Shown piece after piece: positions 1-9,997 of a stretch of DNA of 64,000 bases (within the stretch, counting starts at the first letter, position 1; the number at the start of each line of letters is the position of its first letter). A model generated the notes under the pieces. That model was given only the letters and a program-made list of their open reading frames with translations. It had not been told where the DNA came from and ran no database searches. A program made the translations under genes and the position numbers. This DNA comes from Gemmatimonadota bacterium (GTDB lineage Bacteria; Gemmatimonadota; Gemmatimonadetes; Longimicrobiales; Gaopeijiaceae): contig JAJDXM010000009.1 of NCBI GenBank assembly GCA_022823225.1, forward strand, positions 62,001-126,000. Reading direction: 5' to 3'.

Positions 1-2
1 AC

Positions 3-449
3 GCGGTGGTCCTGCGCTCGACGGCGTTCCGCTTCGGATACCGCTCGTCGATTCACGTCTGGCTGACGCCGGAGACGCTGCCCAACGCCGCCATGATGCT
101 GATGCTGGCCTACATCATCGTGGGGCATCCGGAGTGGAGAACCGCCGAGATCCGGGTGTTCGCCTGTATCGGCACCGATGGAAACGAGCAGGACGCCGAC
201 CGTCTGTCGGCTCTCGTCGACCAGGGCCGACTCCCCATCGGGAGACAGAACGTGGAAACGCTGCCCGTCGAATCGCAGGACGGGATCGAGAGGGAAGTGG
301 AGAATCGCTCATCCGAAGCGGATCTTGTGATCGCGGGCGTTTCGGCGGAACAGGTGACGGAAGGAAGCCTGACCGGCGTACTACAGAGCCACCGGGGCGC
401 TAATGACATCATGTTCGTGCACGCAGTCGAGGAGATTGTGATTGACTGA
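3..449 (+). CDS. C-terminal part of a cation-chloride cotransporter / APC-type permease (partial)
   Basis: The frame is open from the first bases, so the gene begins outside the window; only the last 148 or so residues are visible. The segment with LPNAAMMLMLAYIIVGHPEW followed by an alternating beta-alpha region resembles the cytoplasmic C-terminal domain of bacterial SLC12-like Na-K-Cl cotransporters, in which a short LxLAYI/HPEW stretch precedes a soluble Rossmann-like domain. The end of the protein (residues about 90-145 here) has the pattern of a USP-like regulatory fold (SEADLVIAGVS). No transmembrane part is visible. The assignment rests on this C-domain only. Confidence 0.55.
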   Translation, partial: AVVLRSTAFRFGYRSSIHVWLTPETLPNAAMMLMLAYIIVGHPEWRTAEIRVFACIGTDGNEQDADRLSALVDQGRLPIGRQNVETLPVESQDGIEREVENRSSEADLVIAGVSAEQVTEGSLTGVLQSHRGANDIMFVHAVEEIVID

Positions 450-524
450 CGCCACTGAACGGGGGGGCTTCCCGCGAATTGCCAGCTCTGCGACGCATCC
501 CTAGACTGACGTTCGCGCGGTGTT

Positions 525-2051
525 GTGACATGCCCTCCCCCAGCCCCCGAGTACCCCGTGCCCGATTCATCGACCAGCAAAGCCGCCCCCTCCTTCGACG
601 ACCTCAACATCCCCGACATGAGCCCGCGCAGCCTGCTGCGCCAGTTCGGGCCCGGGATGATCCTGATGATGACGGGGATCGGGACCAGTCACCTGGTCAC
701 GGCGCCGACGGCGGGCGGGCGCTTCGAGTTCGCGCTGCTCTGGTGCATCCTGCTGGCCTACGTCTTCAAGTACTACGGTTTCGAACTGGCCTTCCGGTTC
801 ACCAACGCCACGGGAAAGAGCCTGATGGCGGCCTACGCGACGGCGTGGAAGAAGCTGCCGGTGTGGTACGTGCTGGTGACGACGCTCGTGCAGTGCGCGG
901 TGGGGCAGGCGGGGCGGCTGATCGCGGCGGCCGCGGTGCTCTACTACCTGTTCTCGGCGCAGATGGGCATGCCGGTGCCGCTGTGGGGCTGGGGGGCGTT
1001 CCTCGGCACCGCATCGGTGGTCATTCTGCTGTGGGGCCGGTACGCCGCGCTCGAAGCCGGGGCGAAGATCGCGGGCGGGCTGCTGTTCGTGTCGGCCGTA
1101 GTGGTGTATTTCGTGCGGCCCGCGCCGATCGGGGAGCTTGAGCACTTCCTGCTCCTCGACGCGCCGCCGGGGTCGTGGCTGGTGATCGCCGGATTCCTCG
1201 GGCTGCTGCCGACCGGGATCGACGTGTCGCTGCAGGCTTCCGAGTGGGGCAAGGCCAAGCGCACCGGGATGGCGCGGATCCGCGACCGGCTGGAGGCTGC
1301 GGGGCTGGCGCCGTCGTTCGATCCGTTTGCGCCGCGGATGGCCGACCTCACCGTCGATGTCCGGCGCCTGCCCGAGCACGCGGTGGAATACAGCCGACGC
1401 TGCTTCCGGATCAGCCTGTGGGACTTCCGGCTCGGCCACGTGGTGTCGTTCATCATCGCGACGATCTTCCTGCTGCTGGCCGCGGTGTGGCTCTACCCCA
1501 GCCCGATCGAGGGGCGGGCGGTCATGGGCGAGATCGCGGGGATCTTCACCGAGAGCGTCGGTCCGTGGATGATGACGATCTTCATGATCGGGGCCTTCGC
1601 CGCAACCTTCTCGACCGCGTTCAACTACTTCGACGGCTGGCCGCGGATCGTGGGGGCGTGCTGCCGGAACCTCTTCCGGCCGACCGCGGCGCTGGCGGGG
1701 ACGTCGGCGGAGCAGGTTACGGCGGTGCACCGCAGCCGCTGGTATTCGGAGTACAACATCTACCGGATGACGATGCTGTTCTCGCTGGTGACGGCGGTGG
1801 TCTTCATCGCCGTGGTGCCGCGGCCGGTGTTCCTGGTGCTGGTGGCGTCGGCGCTGGCGTACTTCGTGGCGCCGGTCATCTTCTGCCTGAACTTCCATTA
1901 CTGCCTGAAGGTGATCCCGAAAGACGACCCGCACTTTTACCCGTCGGCCTTTGCGCGGGCGTTCACCTGGGTGAGCATCGTGGTGTTCACCGGGATGAGC
2001 CTGATTCTGATCCTGGGCAGGATCTTCGAGGTGGCGCTGTTCGGGGGATAG
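525..2051 (+). CDS. Nramp-family transporter homolog lacking the canonical metal-binding motifs
   Basis: The product is a polytopic membrane protein of about 500 residues with some eleven hydrophobic segments. The opening LLRQFGPGMILMMTGIG and the general layout match Nramp (SLC11) proteins, which couple divalent metal import to protons at the inner membrane. Two hallmarks are absent: the TM1 DPGN motif is replaced by GTSHLVTAP, and the TM6 MPH segment reads GLLPTGIDVSLQ. The substrate may therefore not be Mn or Fe. A soluble insertion of about 60 residues sits between hydrophobic segments near residues 240-300. The start is uncertain: GTG at 525, GTG at 558 and ATG at 618 are all in frame and none has a strong Shine-Dalgarno sequence. 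Confidence 0.7.
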   Translation: MTCPPPAPEYPVPDSSTSKAAPSFDDLNIPDMSPRSLLRQFGPGMILMMTGIGTSHLVTAPTAGGRFEFALLWCILLAYVFKYYGFELAFRFTNATGKSLMAAYATAWKKLPVWYVLVTTLVQCAVGQAGRLIAAAAVLYYLFSAQMGMPVPLWGWGAFLGTASVVILLWGRYAALEAGAKIAGGLLFVSAVVVYFVRPAPIGELEHFLLLDAPPGSWLVIAGFLGLLPTGIDVSLQASEWGKAKRTGMARIRDRLEAAGLAPSFDPFAPRMADLTVDVRRLPEHAVEYSRRCFRISLWDFRLGHVVSFIIATIFLLLAAVWLYPSPIEGRAVMGEIAGIFTESVGPWMMTIFMIGAFAATFSTAFNYFDGWPRIVGACCRNLFRPTAALAGTSAEQVTAVHRSRWYSEYNIYRMTMLFSLVTAVVFIAVVPRPVFLVLVASALAYFVAPVIFCLNFHYCLKVIPKDDPHFYPSAFARAFTWVSIVVFTGMSLILILGRIFEVALFGG

Positions 2052-2061
2052 GGAGGCACGT

Positions 2062-2143
2062 GCAACGAAAAACGGTGCGCAGGGGCCGATACACATACGG
2101 TTTTTTCCATTTTTGACTACCCGCGCAACGAAAACCGGTGCGC
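2062..2143. repeat. 19-bp direct repeat pair in the intergenic region
   Basis: GCAACGAAAAACGGTGCGC at 2062-2080 recurs at 2125-2143 with one mismatch. The two copies bracket a T-rich stretch (2100-2115) between the Nramp homolog and the TOPRIM-like gene, which converge here. This may be the footprint of a deletion or insertion, or a duplicated site. No function can be assigned. Confidence 0.6.
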
Positions 2144-2225
2144 GAGCGTCCTCAGCGCCGAGCGCCCGGCAGGTCCGGTGACCGTGGATTCGGCACACGC
2201 GGTTGCCCACCCGGAGTGGTTCCTC

Positions 2226-2846
2226 TCACCCTTTCCTCGCGGATCGGGGGGTACGGCGGAATCCGTCTCGGAGGTCCTCGACAAACGCCTTGAGAGACGA
2301 ATCGTTCCTGCCCGCCCGGAAGAGGTCCATCGCGTCCGCCAGCTCCCGACCGAACTCGACTCCTCCGAGCGTCGGTGGGTGCCCGCCGCGGGCCACCGCG
2401 GTTGCGAGCATCTGTTTGTAGTGATTCCGGACACATTTTCGCGGGCCTGCGCTGGTCCGGGTTCCCACCACATCCTGGAATGACTGCGGATCGGCCAGAT
2501 ACCAGCGCTCGATGTGCGGGTCGGGGCAAGCCGTGACCAGCATGTGGGCGAACGAATCGTGTGTCGCGCGCTGAATGTTCTTCCGGGTCTCCGCGAACGA
2601 AGAACAGTTCCCATCAATCGCGACGACCAGTAGATCCGCTACTTCCCTGCCAACCACGCCCTTCTCACGGAGAACCTGGTATCGCCGGAACGAGCCCATC
2701 GCTCCGGCGTGACCACCGCGCGCGTTTCGCACCTGGCACCGAAGATCGATTTCCTCTTCTTGGCCCACGCGCTGCGCGAGCGGAACGAGCAGTTGCCGAT
2801 GGGCGTTGTCCTCGACGAAGAACTCGACGAGCAGAGGCTCACTCAT
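2226..2846 (-). CDS. TOPRIM-like (DUF4276/RloB-like) protein, partner of the adjacent AAA ATPase
   Basis: This 206-residue protein starts with MSEPLLVEFFVEDN, where an acidic residue follows the first strand. It continues with DLLVVAIDGN (the DxD-like strand of the TOPRIM fold, with Asn at the third position) and a later PDPHIERWYLAD segment. The order E, DxD/N and P..iExWlla is the layout seen in the DUF4276/RloB group of TOPRIM-like proteins found next to AAA ATPases. The start is fixed by context: its ATG lies inside the end of the ATPase gene, with an 8-nt overlap, indicating translational coupling. By analogy with OLD-type and PARIS-like pairs it could be the nuclease or effector of a two-gene defence module, but that is inference. 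Confidence 0.6.
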   Translation of the reverse strand: MSEPLLVEFFVEDNAHRQLLVPLAQRVGQEEEIDLRCQVRNARGGHAGAMGSFRRYQVLREKGVVGREVADLLVVAIDGNCSSFAETRKNIQRATHDSFAHMLVTACPDPHIERWYLADPQSFQDVVGTRTSAGPRKCVRNHYKQMLATAVARGGHPPTLGGVEFGRELADAMDLFRAGRNDSSLKAFVEDLRDGFRRTPRSARKG

Positions 2847-4095
2847 CGATGAACCCGCCAAGAACAAGGCTCTCAAACAGATGATCCTCAGTCGGCATTC
2901 TGAGTGCTTCGGCGATCTCGGGATCGTCGAACAAGGGGCCATGGGTGTCGAAGGGCTCGACTGTAGTCCCGTCGCCATCGCGGCGGACGTTGAAGAGGCC
3001 GACCTCGTCTGTCGACCTGGCGCGGGCCTCCCTGAGGACGGCGTCGCAGAAGAGTGGTGAATGGCTGGTGACCACGACCTGGCGACCCTGATCAAGCGCG
3101 AGCGACGTCAGCATCTTGGCGACAAGCTCGACTCGGCGCGGGTGGACACCGTTCTCGGGCTCTTCGAAAGCCAGCAGAGAGCCGTGCCACGGGTTGACGG
3201 TGAGGGCGCACAGGGCGAGGACGCGAAGAGTCCCCTCCGACACGATCCGGGATGAGCACGTGATCCCATCCTGCCGGATGAAGAAGTCAAGCGTGCCGCG
3301 GCTGTCGAGATCCACGTCGAACGCCGATATGGCCGGGATTATGCTCCTGACGGTCCGCCGAACGGCTGCGTAGTGTTTCGGACGTTCTCCCTTGAGCTTG
3401 TAGAGGAAGGGTACGACGTACTGCCCGAACACGCCGATGTCGGTAACGTCCATGGGCGGCATTTCCGCGCGCATGGCGACGCGAGGATCCAGATAGTAGG
3501 CTCGCCAGTTCCGCAGCTCCGTACGCGTCCGCTCAATGTACTTGTAGGCCGGAGATGCGAACCGGGCATCCGACAGGATTGCGTAGTTCAGCCCCAGTTG
3601 CTCGAGACGCGGGCGTCCACCACCACTTTGGCGCCGCACCGAGATCTGACCGTCGGTGGCTTCGATCGCCGGTTTGCCTTTCGGCTTTCCGGCCTTTGAA
3701 AGCGCGCAAAGGTATTCGCCACGGTTGGCCAGGGCGCCCGACCGATACCCAATCTCGACAACCGCACCGTAGCGGTAGCTCGTTTCCCGACCGTTCTGTC
3801 CCTCGGCGATGCTCAGGTCCGCTTCGATCGAGAATCGGGCGTCGGACCTGGACGTGAGACCCGAGATTCCCCCTTCGGGCAATGCGAACAGTTCGAATGC
3901 GTAGCCCCGAATCATCCGGTCATCGAGCGCTTCGACGAGAGTCCTTTGGGTTCCGATCCGGGAAAGCGCTTGAACGGCATCAAGCAGGTTGCTTTTCCCC
4001 GCCGAGTTGGGGCCGAAGAAAACCGACATGCGTGGAAACTCCACAGTCACGTCCACCAGCGACTTGAAGTCCCTTACCCGGAGTCTCCGAAGCAT
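2839..4095 (-). CDS. OLD/RecF-like AAA ATPase (ABC-type head)
   Basis: The product is 418 residues. It begins MLRRLRVRDFKSL and has a Walker A GPNSAGKS near residue 29, an ABC-like signature region (SEGTLRVLALCAL), a Walker B FEEPENGVHP near residue 310 and a switch segment VVVTSHSPLF. This is the AAA_15/AAA_21 arrangement of OLD-family and related ATPases. Because the TOPRIM part typical of OLD nucleases is encoded by the next, overlapping gene, the pair looks like a split OLD-type or PARIS-like system. A good ribosome binding site (GAGGAGAAAG) lies just upstream of the ATG. The biological role is not shown by the sequence itself. Confidence 0.85.
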   Translation of the reverse strand: MLRRLRVRDFKSLVDVTVEFPRMSVFFGPNSAGKSNLLDAVQALSRIGTQRTLVEALDDRMIRGYAFELFALPEGGISGLTSRSDARFSIEADLSIAEGQNGRETSYRYGAVVEIGYRSGALANRGEYLCALSKAGKPKGKPAIEATDGQISVRRQSGGGRPRLEQLGLNYAILSDARFASPAYKYIERTRTELRNWRAYYLDPRVAMRAEMPPMDVTDIGVFGQYVVPFLYKLKGERPKHYAAVRRTVRSIIPAISAFDVDLDSRGTLDFFIRQDGITCSSRIVSEGTLRVLALCALTVNPWHGSLLAFEEPENGVHPRRVELVAKMLTSLALDQGRQVVVTSHSPLFCDAVLREARARSTDEVGLFNVRRDGDGTTVEPFDTHGPLFDDPEIAEALRMPTEDHLFESLVLGGFIDE

Positions 4096-4222
4096 CTTTC
4101 TCCTCAGATCGCAGCCAGCGTGGCGTCGAGCACTGTGTCTCCTTCCCTCCGCAAAGGATAAAGCGGGGAGGGGGCGTTGGCGAGCCCGACGAACTGCGGT
4201 TCGCGCTCCTGTTCGGCCCGGA

Positions 4223-5248
4223 TCAGAGACCCGAGGCTCCTGCCGGGACTCGGGCCACCCATAGTCCGCCTATACCCCCATACAGCCCCGCCACCCCCGC
4301 CCGCTGCCGCACCAGCGCCAGCACCACGTCGATGGTCGGCGTGGCCACCCCGACCAGCCGCCCCAGCTCCTGCACCGAGGTGACCAGCGCATCGATCTCC
4401 ATGGTGCGGCCCCGCTCCAGATCCTGCAGCATCGAGGTGCGGTGGGCGCCCACGGCCGCGGCCCCGTCGATGCGCCGTTCCAGGTCGATGCGAACCGGGA
4501 CCCCCAGCGCCTCGGCGATCGCGCGCGTCTCCTCCATCATCGCCCGGGCGACGGCCCGCGTGCCGGGTTCGGTGGCGACCTTGTCGAGGGTGGCGAGCGT
4601 GAGGGCGCTGATGGGGTTGAACGAGACGTTGCCCAGCAGCTTCACCCAGATCTCCCGGCGGATCGAACGCACGGGCGCCCGTACCCCGGCCGAGATCAGC
4701 GCCTTGCCGAGCGCGCGGATACGGTCGGTCTTCTCGCCCGACGGCTCGCCCAGCGTGCACCGGTTTCCGTACGAGTGGCGGATCACGCCGGGCTCCGCGA
4801 TCTCGGTCGCCACATAGACGACGCAGCCGATCGCCCGCTCGGGCCCGATCCCGTCCCACTGGCGGCCGCCCGGGTCGACGCTCTGAAGCCGCGTGCCCTC
4901 CCGCTCCCCTCCCACCCCGTGGAAGTACCACCACGGCACCCCGTTCTGCGCCGTCACCACCGCCGTTTCGGGGCCCAGCAGCGGCTGCATCGCGTCGACC
5001 ACGCCCGGGGTCGAATGCGCCTTGAGCGCGATGATCACGAAGTCCTGCGGTCCCGCCTCGGCCGGGTCTCCGGTGCAGAAGGGCCGCGCGACGAGTTCGC
5101 CGCCGTCGATGAGCAGCCGGGCGCCGTCACGCCGCATCGCCTCGAGGTGCGGCCCCCGCGCGATCAGGGTCGTGTCCACCCCGGCCAGCGCCAGCTTCAC
5201 GCCGAGGTAGCCGCCCGTCGCGCCCGCGCCGTAGATCGCGACCTTCAC
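4223..5248 (-). CDS. panE: 2-dehydropantoate 2-reductase family protein
   Basis: The 341-residue product opens VKVAIYGAGATGGYLG, the GxGxxG dinucleotide-binding turn of the ApbA/PanE family. It also has the conserved LKAHSTP, AQNGVPWW and EIWVKLLGNVSFNPISAL segments, the last carrying the catalytic Lys and the NxxxN substrate-binding pattern. Family members reduce ketopantoate to pantoate with NADPH in coenzyme A synthesis; many paralogs have other 2-keto acid substrates. The GTG at 5248 is chosen because it gives the standard N-terminus directly at the first beta strand. It lies downstream of an acyl-CoA synthetase in the same direction, separated by about 145 bp, so the true substrate may differ from ketopantoate. 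Confidence 0.8.
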   Translation of the reverse strand: MKVAIYGAGATGGYLGVKLALAGVDTTLIARGPHLEAMRRDGARLLIDGGELVARPFCTGDPAEAGPQDFVIIALKAHSTPGVVDAMQPLLGPETAVVTAQNGVPWWYFHGVGGEREGTRLQSVDPGGRQWDGIGPERAIGCVVYVATEIAEPGVIRHSYGNRCTLGEPSGEKTDRIRALGKALISAGVRAPVRSIRREIWVKLLGNVSFNPISALTLATLDKVATEPGTRAVARAMMEETRAIAEALGVPVRIDLERRIDGAAAVGAHRTSMLQDLERGRTMEIDALVTSVQELGRLVGVATPTIDVVLALVRQRAGVAGLYGGIGGLWVARVPAGASGL

Positions 5249-5362
5249 CGCAGGCGCCCCTGCATGGTCGCGCGACCGGTCCTGGCGGCCAGCGCCGCCG
5301 CGCCACAGACCGCCGCCCTCATCCCTCCAAACCCGTCCCCGCCGCCCGCACCACCCGGCCCT

Positions 5363-5393
5363 GCGCCTCGCCGCTCTCGGTGCTCGCGCGGGT

Positions 5394-5405
<12 letters not shown>
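5363..5405 (-). repeat. Dispersed intergenic repeat, copy that supplies the stop codon of the upstream gene
   Basis: These 43 bases match 15643-15685 at 39 of 43 positions. On the minus strand the unit includes the core GTCCGTGGATGAACCCGCG. The last codons and the TGA stop of the acyl-CoA synthetase (stop at 5394-5396) lie inside the unit, so the repeat appears to have landed on the 3' end of that gene. Related units are at 7001-7054, 7968-8016, 15443-15491 and 51059-51108. Confidence 0.75.
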
Positions 5406-6920
<1,515 letters not shown>

Positions 6921-7000
6921 TTCGGGAGAATACCGCAAGAAGGCCGATCCAGCCATGTCTGCGCCCACGCCGGGGTGCCATCGTTCGACTTCGGGTGCCA

Positions 7001-7054
7001 GCAGTCCGTGGATAAAGCCGCTCGAATGCCGGGAGGGTTTTGTCCACGGGCTGC
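7001..7054. repeat. Dispersed repeat, hairpin form
   Basis: A 19-bp inverted repeat (7001-7019 and 7036-7054, three mismatches that would be G-U pairs or close to it in RNA) encloses a 16-bp loop containing CTCGAATGCCGGG. The arms carry the core GCAGTCCGTGGATAAAGCC, the same sequence as the ends of the block at 15443-15685. It sits in the 258-bp divergent region between the acyl-CoA synthetase and the heptad-repeat protein, where I see no other clear signal. Confidence 0.7.
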
Positions 7055-7178
7055 CAGCGGCGCCGGATCACGGGGGTCCCGGGAAACATCGACTCCGGAT
7101 GGCTTCGCGCGAGCGGCTGCCGTATATTTGGAACGGGCCTTGGCCCATCGCGGACCGGCCGCGGGAGTGGAGGACGAG

Positions 7179-7856
7179 ATGAACGAAGTGTGGCTGGCGA
7201 CTTCGGCGGTCGCCGGACTGGTAGTGGCTCTGGCGACGGTCTGGCGGATCGTCGCTCGGGCGACCCAGATGCTGCGCAGCGAAATCGGCGACCTGCGCGG
7301 CCAAATCGGCGACCTGCGCAGCGAAATCGGCGACCTGCGCGGCCAAATCGGCGACCTGCGCGGCCAGATCGGCGACCTGCGCGGCCAAATCGGCACGCTT
7401 CAAGTGAAGACCGACGAGATCGGCCCCCTGCGCGACCAAATCGGCATGCTTCACGGAAGGACCGATGCGCTTCACGGTGAGTTCGGCACTCTGCGTGAAG
7501 AATTCGGCACCCTGCGCGGCGAGTTCGGCACCCTGCGCGGCGAGATCAACGGGGATACCAAGCGTGAAATCGACATGCTTCGCGAGAACGACCTCCGTCA
7601 CCTGGCGGAAGGGATCAAGGGCCTCGATACGCGGATCGACCGGGTCGAGGTTCGGGTGACCGAGTCAATCGGTGGACTTGAGCGGCGGATGGCTGCTTCG
7701 GTCGCCGATGTCGACAGGCGCCTGACGGACTCGATGCTCCAGCTTGAAGCGCGCATGACCGATTGCCTGAGCGGTGTCGAGCATCGGACGACCGCCGCGA
7801 TCACGGATCTGGAAAAGCGGATCACCGGCCCTTTGGCGCCGTCGAGGAGTGCTTGA
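7179..7856 (+). CDS. Membrane-anchored coiled-coil protein built from exact heptad repeats
   Basis: The product is 225 residues. An N-terminal transmembrane segment (residues about 3-22, WLATSAVAGLVVALATVW) is followed by a long predicted coiled coil. Residues about 32-73 are six exact heptads of the form LRGQIGD/LRSEIGD, and residues about 107-126 are a second heptad block (EFGTLRG). Weaker coiled-coil sequence with alternating charges continues to the C-terminus. The start is set by GGAGG upstream of the ATG; longer in-frame openings lack this and cover the intergenic repeat. I do not recognise the family. Such proteins often act as scaffolds or spacers at the membrane. The uniform repeats suggest copy-number change between strains. 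Confidence 0.75.
   Translation: MNEVWLATSAVAGLVVALATVWRIVARATQMLRSEIGDLRGQIGDLRSEIGDLRGQIGDLRGQIGDLRGQIGTLQVKTDEIGPLRDQIGMLHGRTDALHGEFGTLREEFGTLRGEFGTLRGEINGDTKREIDMLRENDLRHLAEGIKGLDTRIDRVEVRVTESIGGLERRMAASVADVDRRLTDSMLQLEARMTDCLSGVEHRTTAAITDLEKRITGPLAPSRSA
7272..7397 (+). repeat. 21-bp in-frame tandem repeat, six copies
   Basis: Six consecutive 21-bp units beginning CTGCGC and ending ATCGGCGAC encode one heptad each. They alternate between two variants (CAGCGAAATC and CGGCCAAATC or CGGCCAGATC in the middle). A second array of about three 21-bp units with the core GAGTTCGGCACCCTGCGC lies at about 7480-7543. The DNA-level identity shows recent unequal duplication. Confidence 0.85.
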
Positions 7857-7967
7857 TGGATTCCAGGCTCCGGCTCGGGACCGGCGAATCCGCCCGCGAC
7901 GCCATAAGCACCTGAGGGACGCTTTGACGGGAGTTGTCGAAGGCGATCCGCCGAAGCTCGTCAGGTA

Positions 7968-8016
7968 GCAGCCTGCAGAATAGGTCCCCGCTGCATTCGG
8001 CTGGCGATGCACCCGG
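7968..8016 (+). repeat. Dispersed intergenic repeat, divergent copy
   Basis: This stretch begins TAGCAGCCTG and runs to GATGCACCCGGG. It aligns over its length with 15443-15491 and 51059-51108 (shared landmarks GCAGCC, CCGC, GCATTCG and GCGATGCA). It is in the 170-bp gap between the heptad-repeat gene and the PQQ dehydrogenase, which converge; nothing else is recognisable in the gap. Confidence 0.55.
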
Positions 8017-8026
8017 GCAGGGCTCT

Positions 8027-9997
8027 TCAACCCTCCGGCAGCGCCAGCGCCACCAGCTCGCCGGCGTGCCCCCGCGCCCCAACCGCCACAACGATGAACT
8101 GCCTGCCCTCGTGCATGTACGTCATGGGGAGCCCGGTCTGGTTGGCGGGCAGCTCGAACTCCGCAACGATCTCGCCGGTGGCCTTGTCGTGGGCGCGCAG
8201 CTTGTTGCCCCCGGACCCGAAGGCGGCGTACATCCCGCCTCCCTCGCCGGCGAAGAGCAGGGTGCCGGTCACGAGTAGCCCGCCCCGGTCCGGCCTCCCG
8301 GTCCTGCCCACGTCGATCCCCTCCAGCGCCGGGTGGTTCTTCACATAGTCGGGCGCGTCGCCGTTCGGGACCTGCCACGCGATGTCGCCCGCGTTGAGGT
8401 CGATCGCGGTGATCCGGCCCCACGGCGGCTTGAAGAGCGGGAGCCCCTGGGGACCGCCGCCGCCTCTGAGACGGAGCCGCCCCCGGCTCTGGATGTAGTC
8501 CATCTCGGAGACTTCGGGCACCGGGGCGAGGCCGATGATGTTCGCAGTGGTAGCCGACTGCACGTACAGGTAGCCCGTTTCGGGATCGAGCGCCCCGCCC
8601 GGCCAGTTCACGCCGCCGAGCGTGCCCGGGACCATGAGGGTGCCCTGCGTGCCCCCTTCGACGGGCAGGGAGGGCGGCGTGTACAGGGGTCCGTGACGCA
8701 GCTGCGACAGGATTTCCATCGCCTCGGCGCGCAGCTCGGGGGTGAAGTCGATGATCTCATCGAGGTCCACGCCGTGCCGGTCGAAGGGCGGTGGCCGGGT
8801 GGGGAAGGGCTGCGTGGGCGCGGTGCGCTCCCCGGGCACATCGGTCTGCGGCACGGGCCGCTCCTCGATCGGCCACACCGGATCTCCGGTTCGCCGGTCG
8901 AAGACGAAGGTGAAGGTCTGCTTGGTCAGGAGGGCGACCGCGGGGATCTCGCGTCCGTCCACGACCAGGTCCGCCAGGATCGGTGCCGTCGGCGGATCGT
9001 AGTCCCAGATGCCGTGGTGGACCGTCTGAAAATGCCACACCCGTTCGCCGGTGGCGGCTTCGAGGGCCACGATGCTCTGCGAAAACAGGTTGTCGCCGAG
9101 CCTGTGGCCGCCGTAGAAGTCGCCGGTCCCGAGTTCGACCGGAAGGTAGACATATCCCAGTTCGGGGTCCGCGCTGAACGGGGGCCATACCGCCGCGTTG
9201 CCGGTATACTCCCAGGATCCGTCCTCCCATGTGTCGTTCCCGTATTCGCCGGCCTGCGGGATGGTGTGGAAGGTCCAGACCAGTTCGCCCGTGACGGCGT
9301 CGTAGCCGCGAACGTGTCCCGGCGGCATCTCGGGCGAGCGGGGAGCGCCCCCGGAGGGCAGCGCGGACCCCACCACCACGACGTTGCCAACCACCACCGC
9401 CGGGGAGCTGGAGCCGATCGGCGCCCTCACCAGGTCCAGCTCCCGGCCCAGTTCGAGCCGCAGGTCTACCACCCCGTCGTCGCCGAAGCCGCTGACCGGC
9501 ACCCCCGACGCCGCGTCGAGCGCCACCAGGTGGAACCCGGGACTGATCATGAAGATGCGCGGCGGCATCCCGTCCGCCTCCCACCAGGCCACCCCCCTCC
9601 CGGAGTTGCGCCTCGGCGCGGAACGGTCCCCCTCGTCGAGGCGGTAGGTCCACAGCGTCTCCCCGGTGCCGGCGTCGATCGCCACCACGGCGCGCCGGTA
9701 ACCGGCCGTCGCGTAGAGGACGCCGTCGACCATCAGCGGGGTCGTGCGGTAGTTGTACTCCGGCCTGGGTCCGTAGTTGTCCGACTTCCACCGCCACACC
9801 ACCTCGAGGTCGCCCACGTTGTCAGCGTTGATCTGTGCGAGCGGGGAATAGCGGGTACTGCCCGCGTCGCCACCGTAATGGCGCCATTGTCCGTCGGCCG
9901 CGCCTTCCTGCGCAGCGGTCTGCGCGGGCCACAGGCAAAGGCTCAGCAACGCGGCCAGGCGGGCCGCCGAGGTCGAGTTCGGGATGGGCGGGCGCAC
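8027..9997 (-). CDS. PQQ-dependent dehydrogenase (glucose/quinate dehydrogenase-like), exported
   Basis: The 656-residue product has a signal-peptide-like N-terminus (residues about 12-30) and then WRHYGGDAGSTRYSPLAQI, the standard opening of the quinoprotein glucose/quinate dehydrogenase family. Later W-motif blades include GYLYVQSATT and LLVTGTLLFAGEGGG. These enzymes oxidise sugars or alcohols in the periplasm, with PQQ passing electrons to quinone or cytochrome. The membrane domain of Gcd is absent, so it is the soluble form. The start is taken as GTG 9997, with GGAG nine bases upstream; a longer reading would run through the divergent NfeD-like gene. No PQQ biosynthesis genes lie nearby. 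Confidence 0.85.
   Translation of the reverse strand: MRPPIPNSTSAARLAALLSLCLWPAQTAAQEGAADGQWRHYGGDAGSTRYSPLAQINADNVGDLEVVWRWKSDNYGPRPEYNYRTTPLMVDGVLYATAGYRRAVVAIDAGTGETLWTYRLDEGDRSAPRRNSGRGVAWWEADGMPPRIFMISPGFHLVALDAASGVPVSGFGDDGVVDLRLELGRELDLVRAPIGSSSPAVVVGNVVVVGSALPSGGAPRSPEMPPGHVRGYDAVTGELVWTFHTIPQAGEYGNDTWEDGSWEYTGNAAVWPPFSADPELGYVYLPVELGTGDFYGGHRLGDNLFSQSIVALEAATGERVWHFQTVHHGIWDYDPPTAPILADLVVDGREIPAVALLTKQTFTFVFDRRTGDPVWPIEERPVPQTDVPGERTAPTQPFPTRPPPFDRHGVDLDEIIDFTPELRAEAMEILSQLRHGPLYTPPSLPVEGGTQGTLMVPGTLGGVNWPGGALDPETGYLYVQSATTANIIGLAPVPEVSEMDYIQSRGRLRLRGGGGPQGLPLFKPPWGRITAIDLNAGDIAWQVPNGDAPDYVKNHPALEGIDVGRTGRPDRGGLLVTGTLLFAGEGGGMYAAFGSGGNKLRAHDKATGEIVAEFELPANQTGLPMTYMHEGRQFIVVAVGARGHAGELVALALPEG

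Noticed and set aside
2081-2118. Rho-independent terminator at the T runs after the Nramp gene
   Set aside because: Only three base pairs can form before the T run, too few for a stable stem.
7272-7397. A CRISPR-like array of 21-bp repeats
   Set aside because: The units are contiguous without spacers and keep a coding frame that gives coiled-coil heptads.
7822-7967. Minus-strand stretch reading LLPDELRRIAFDNSRQS as a gene remnant
   Set aside because: It has no start, no ribosome site and overlaps the end of the heptad-repeat gene and a dispersed repeat; I could not tie it to a family.
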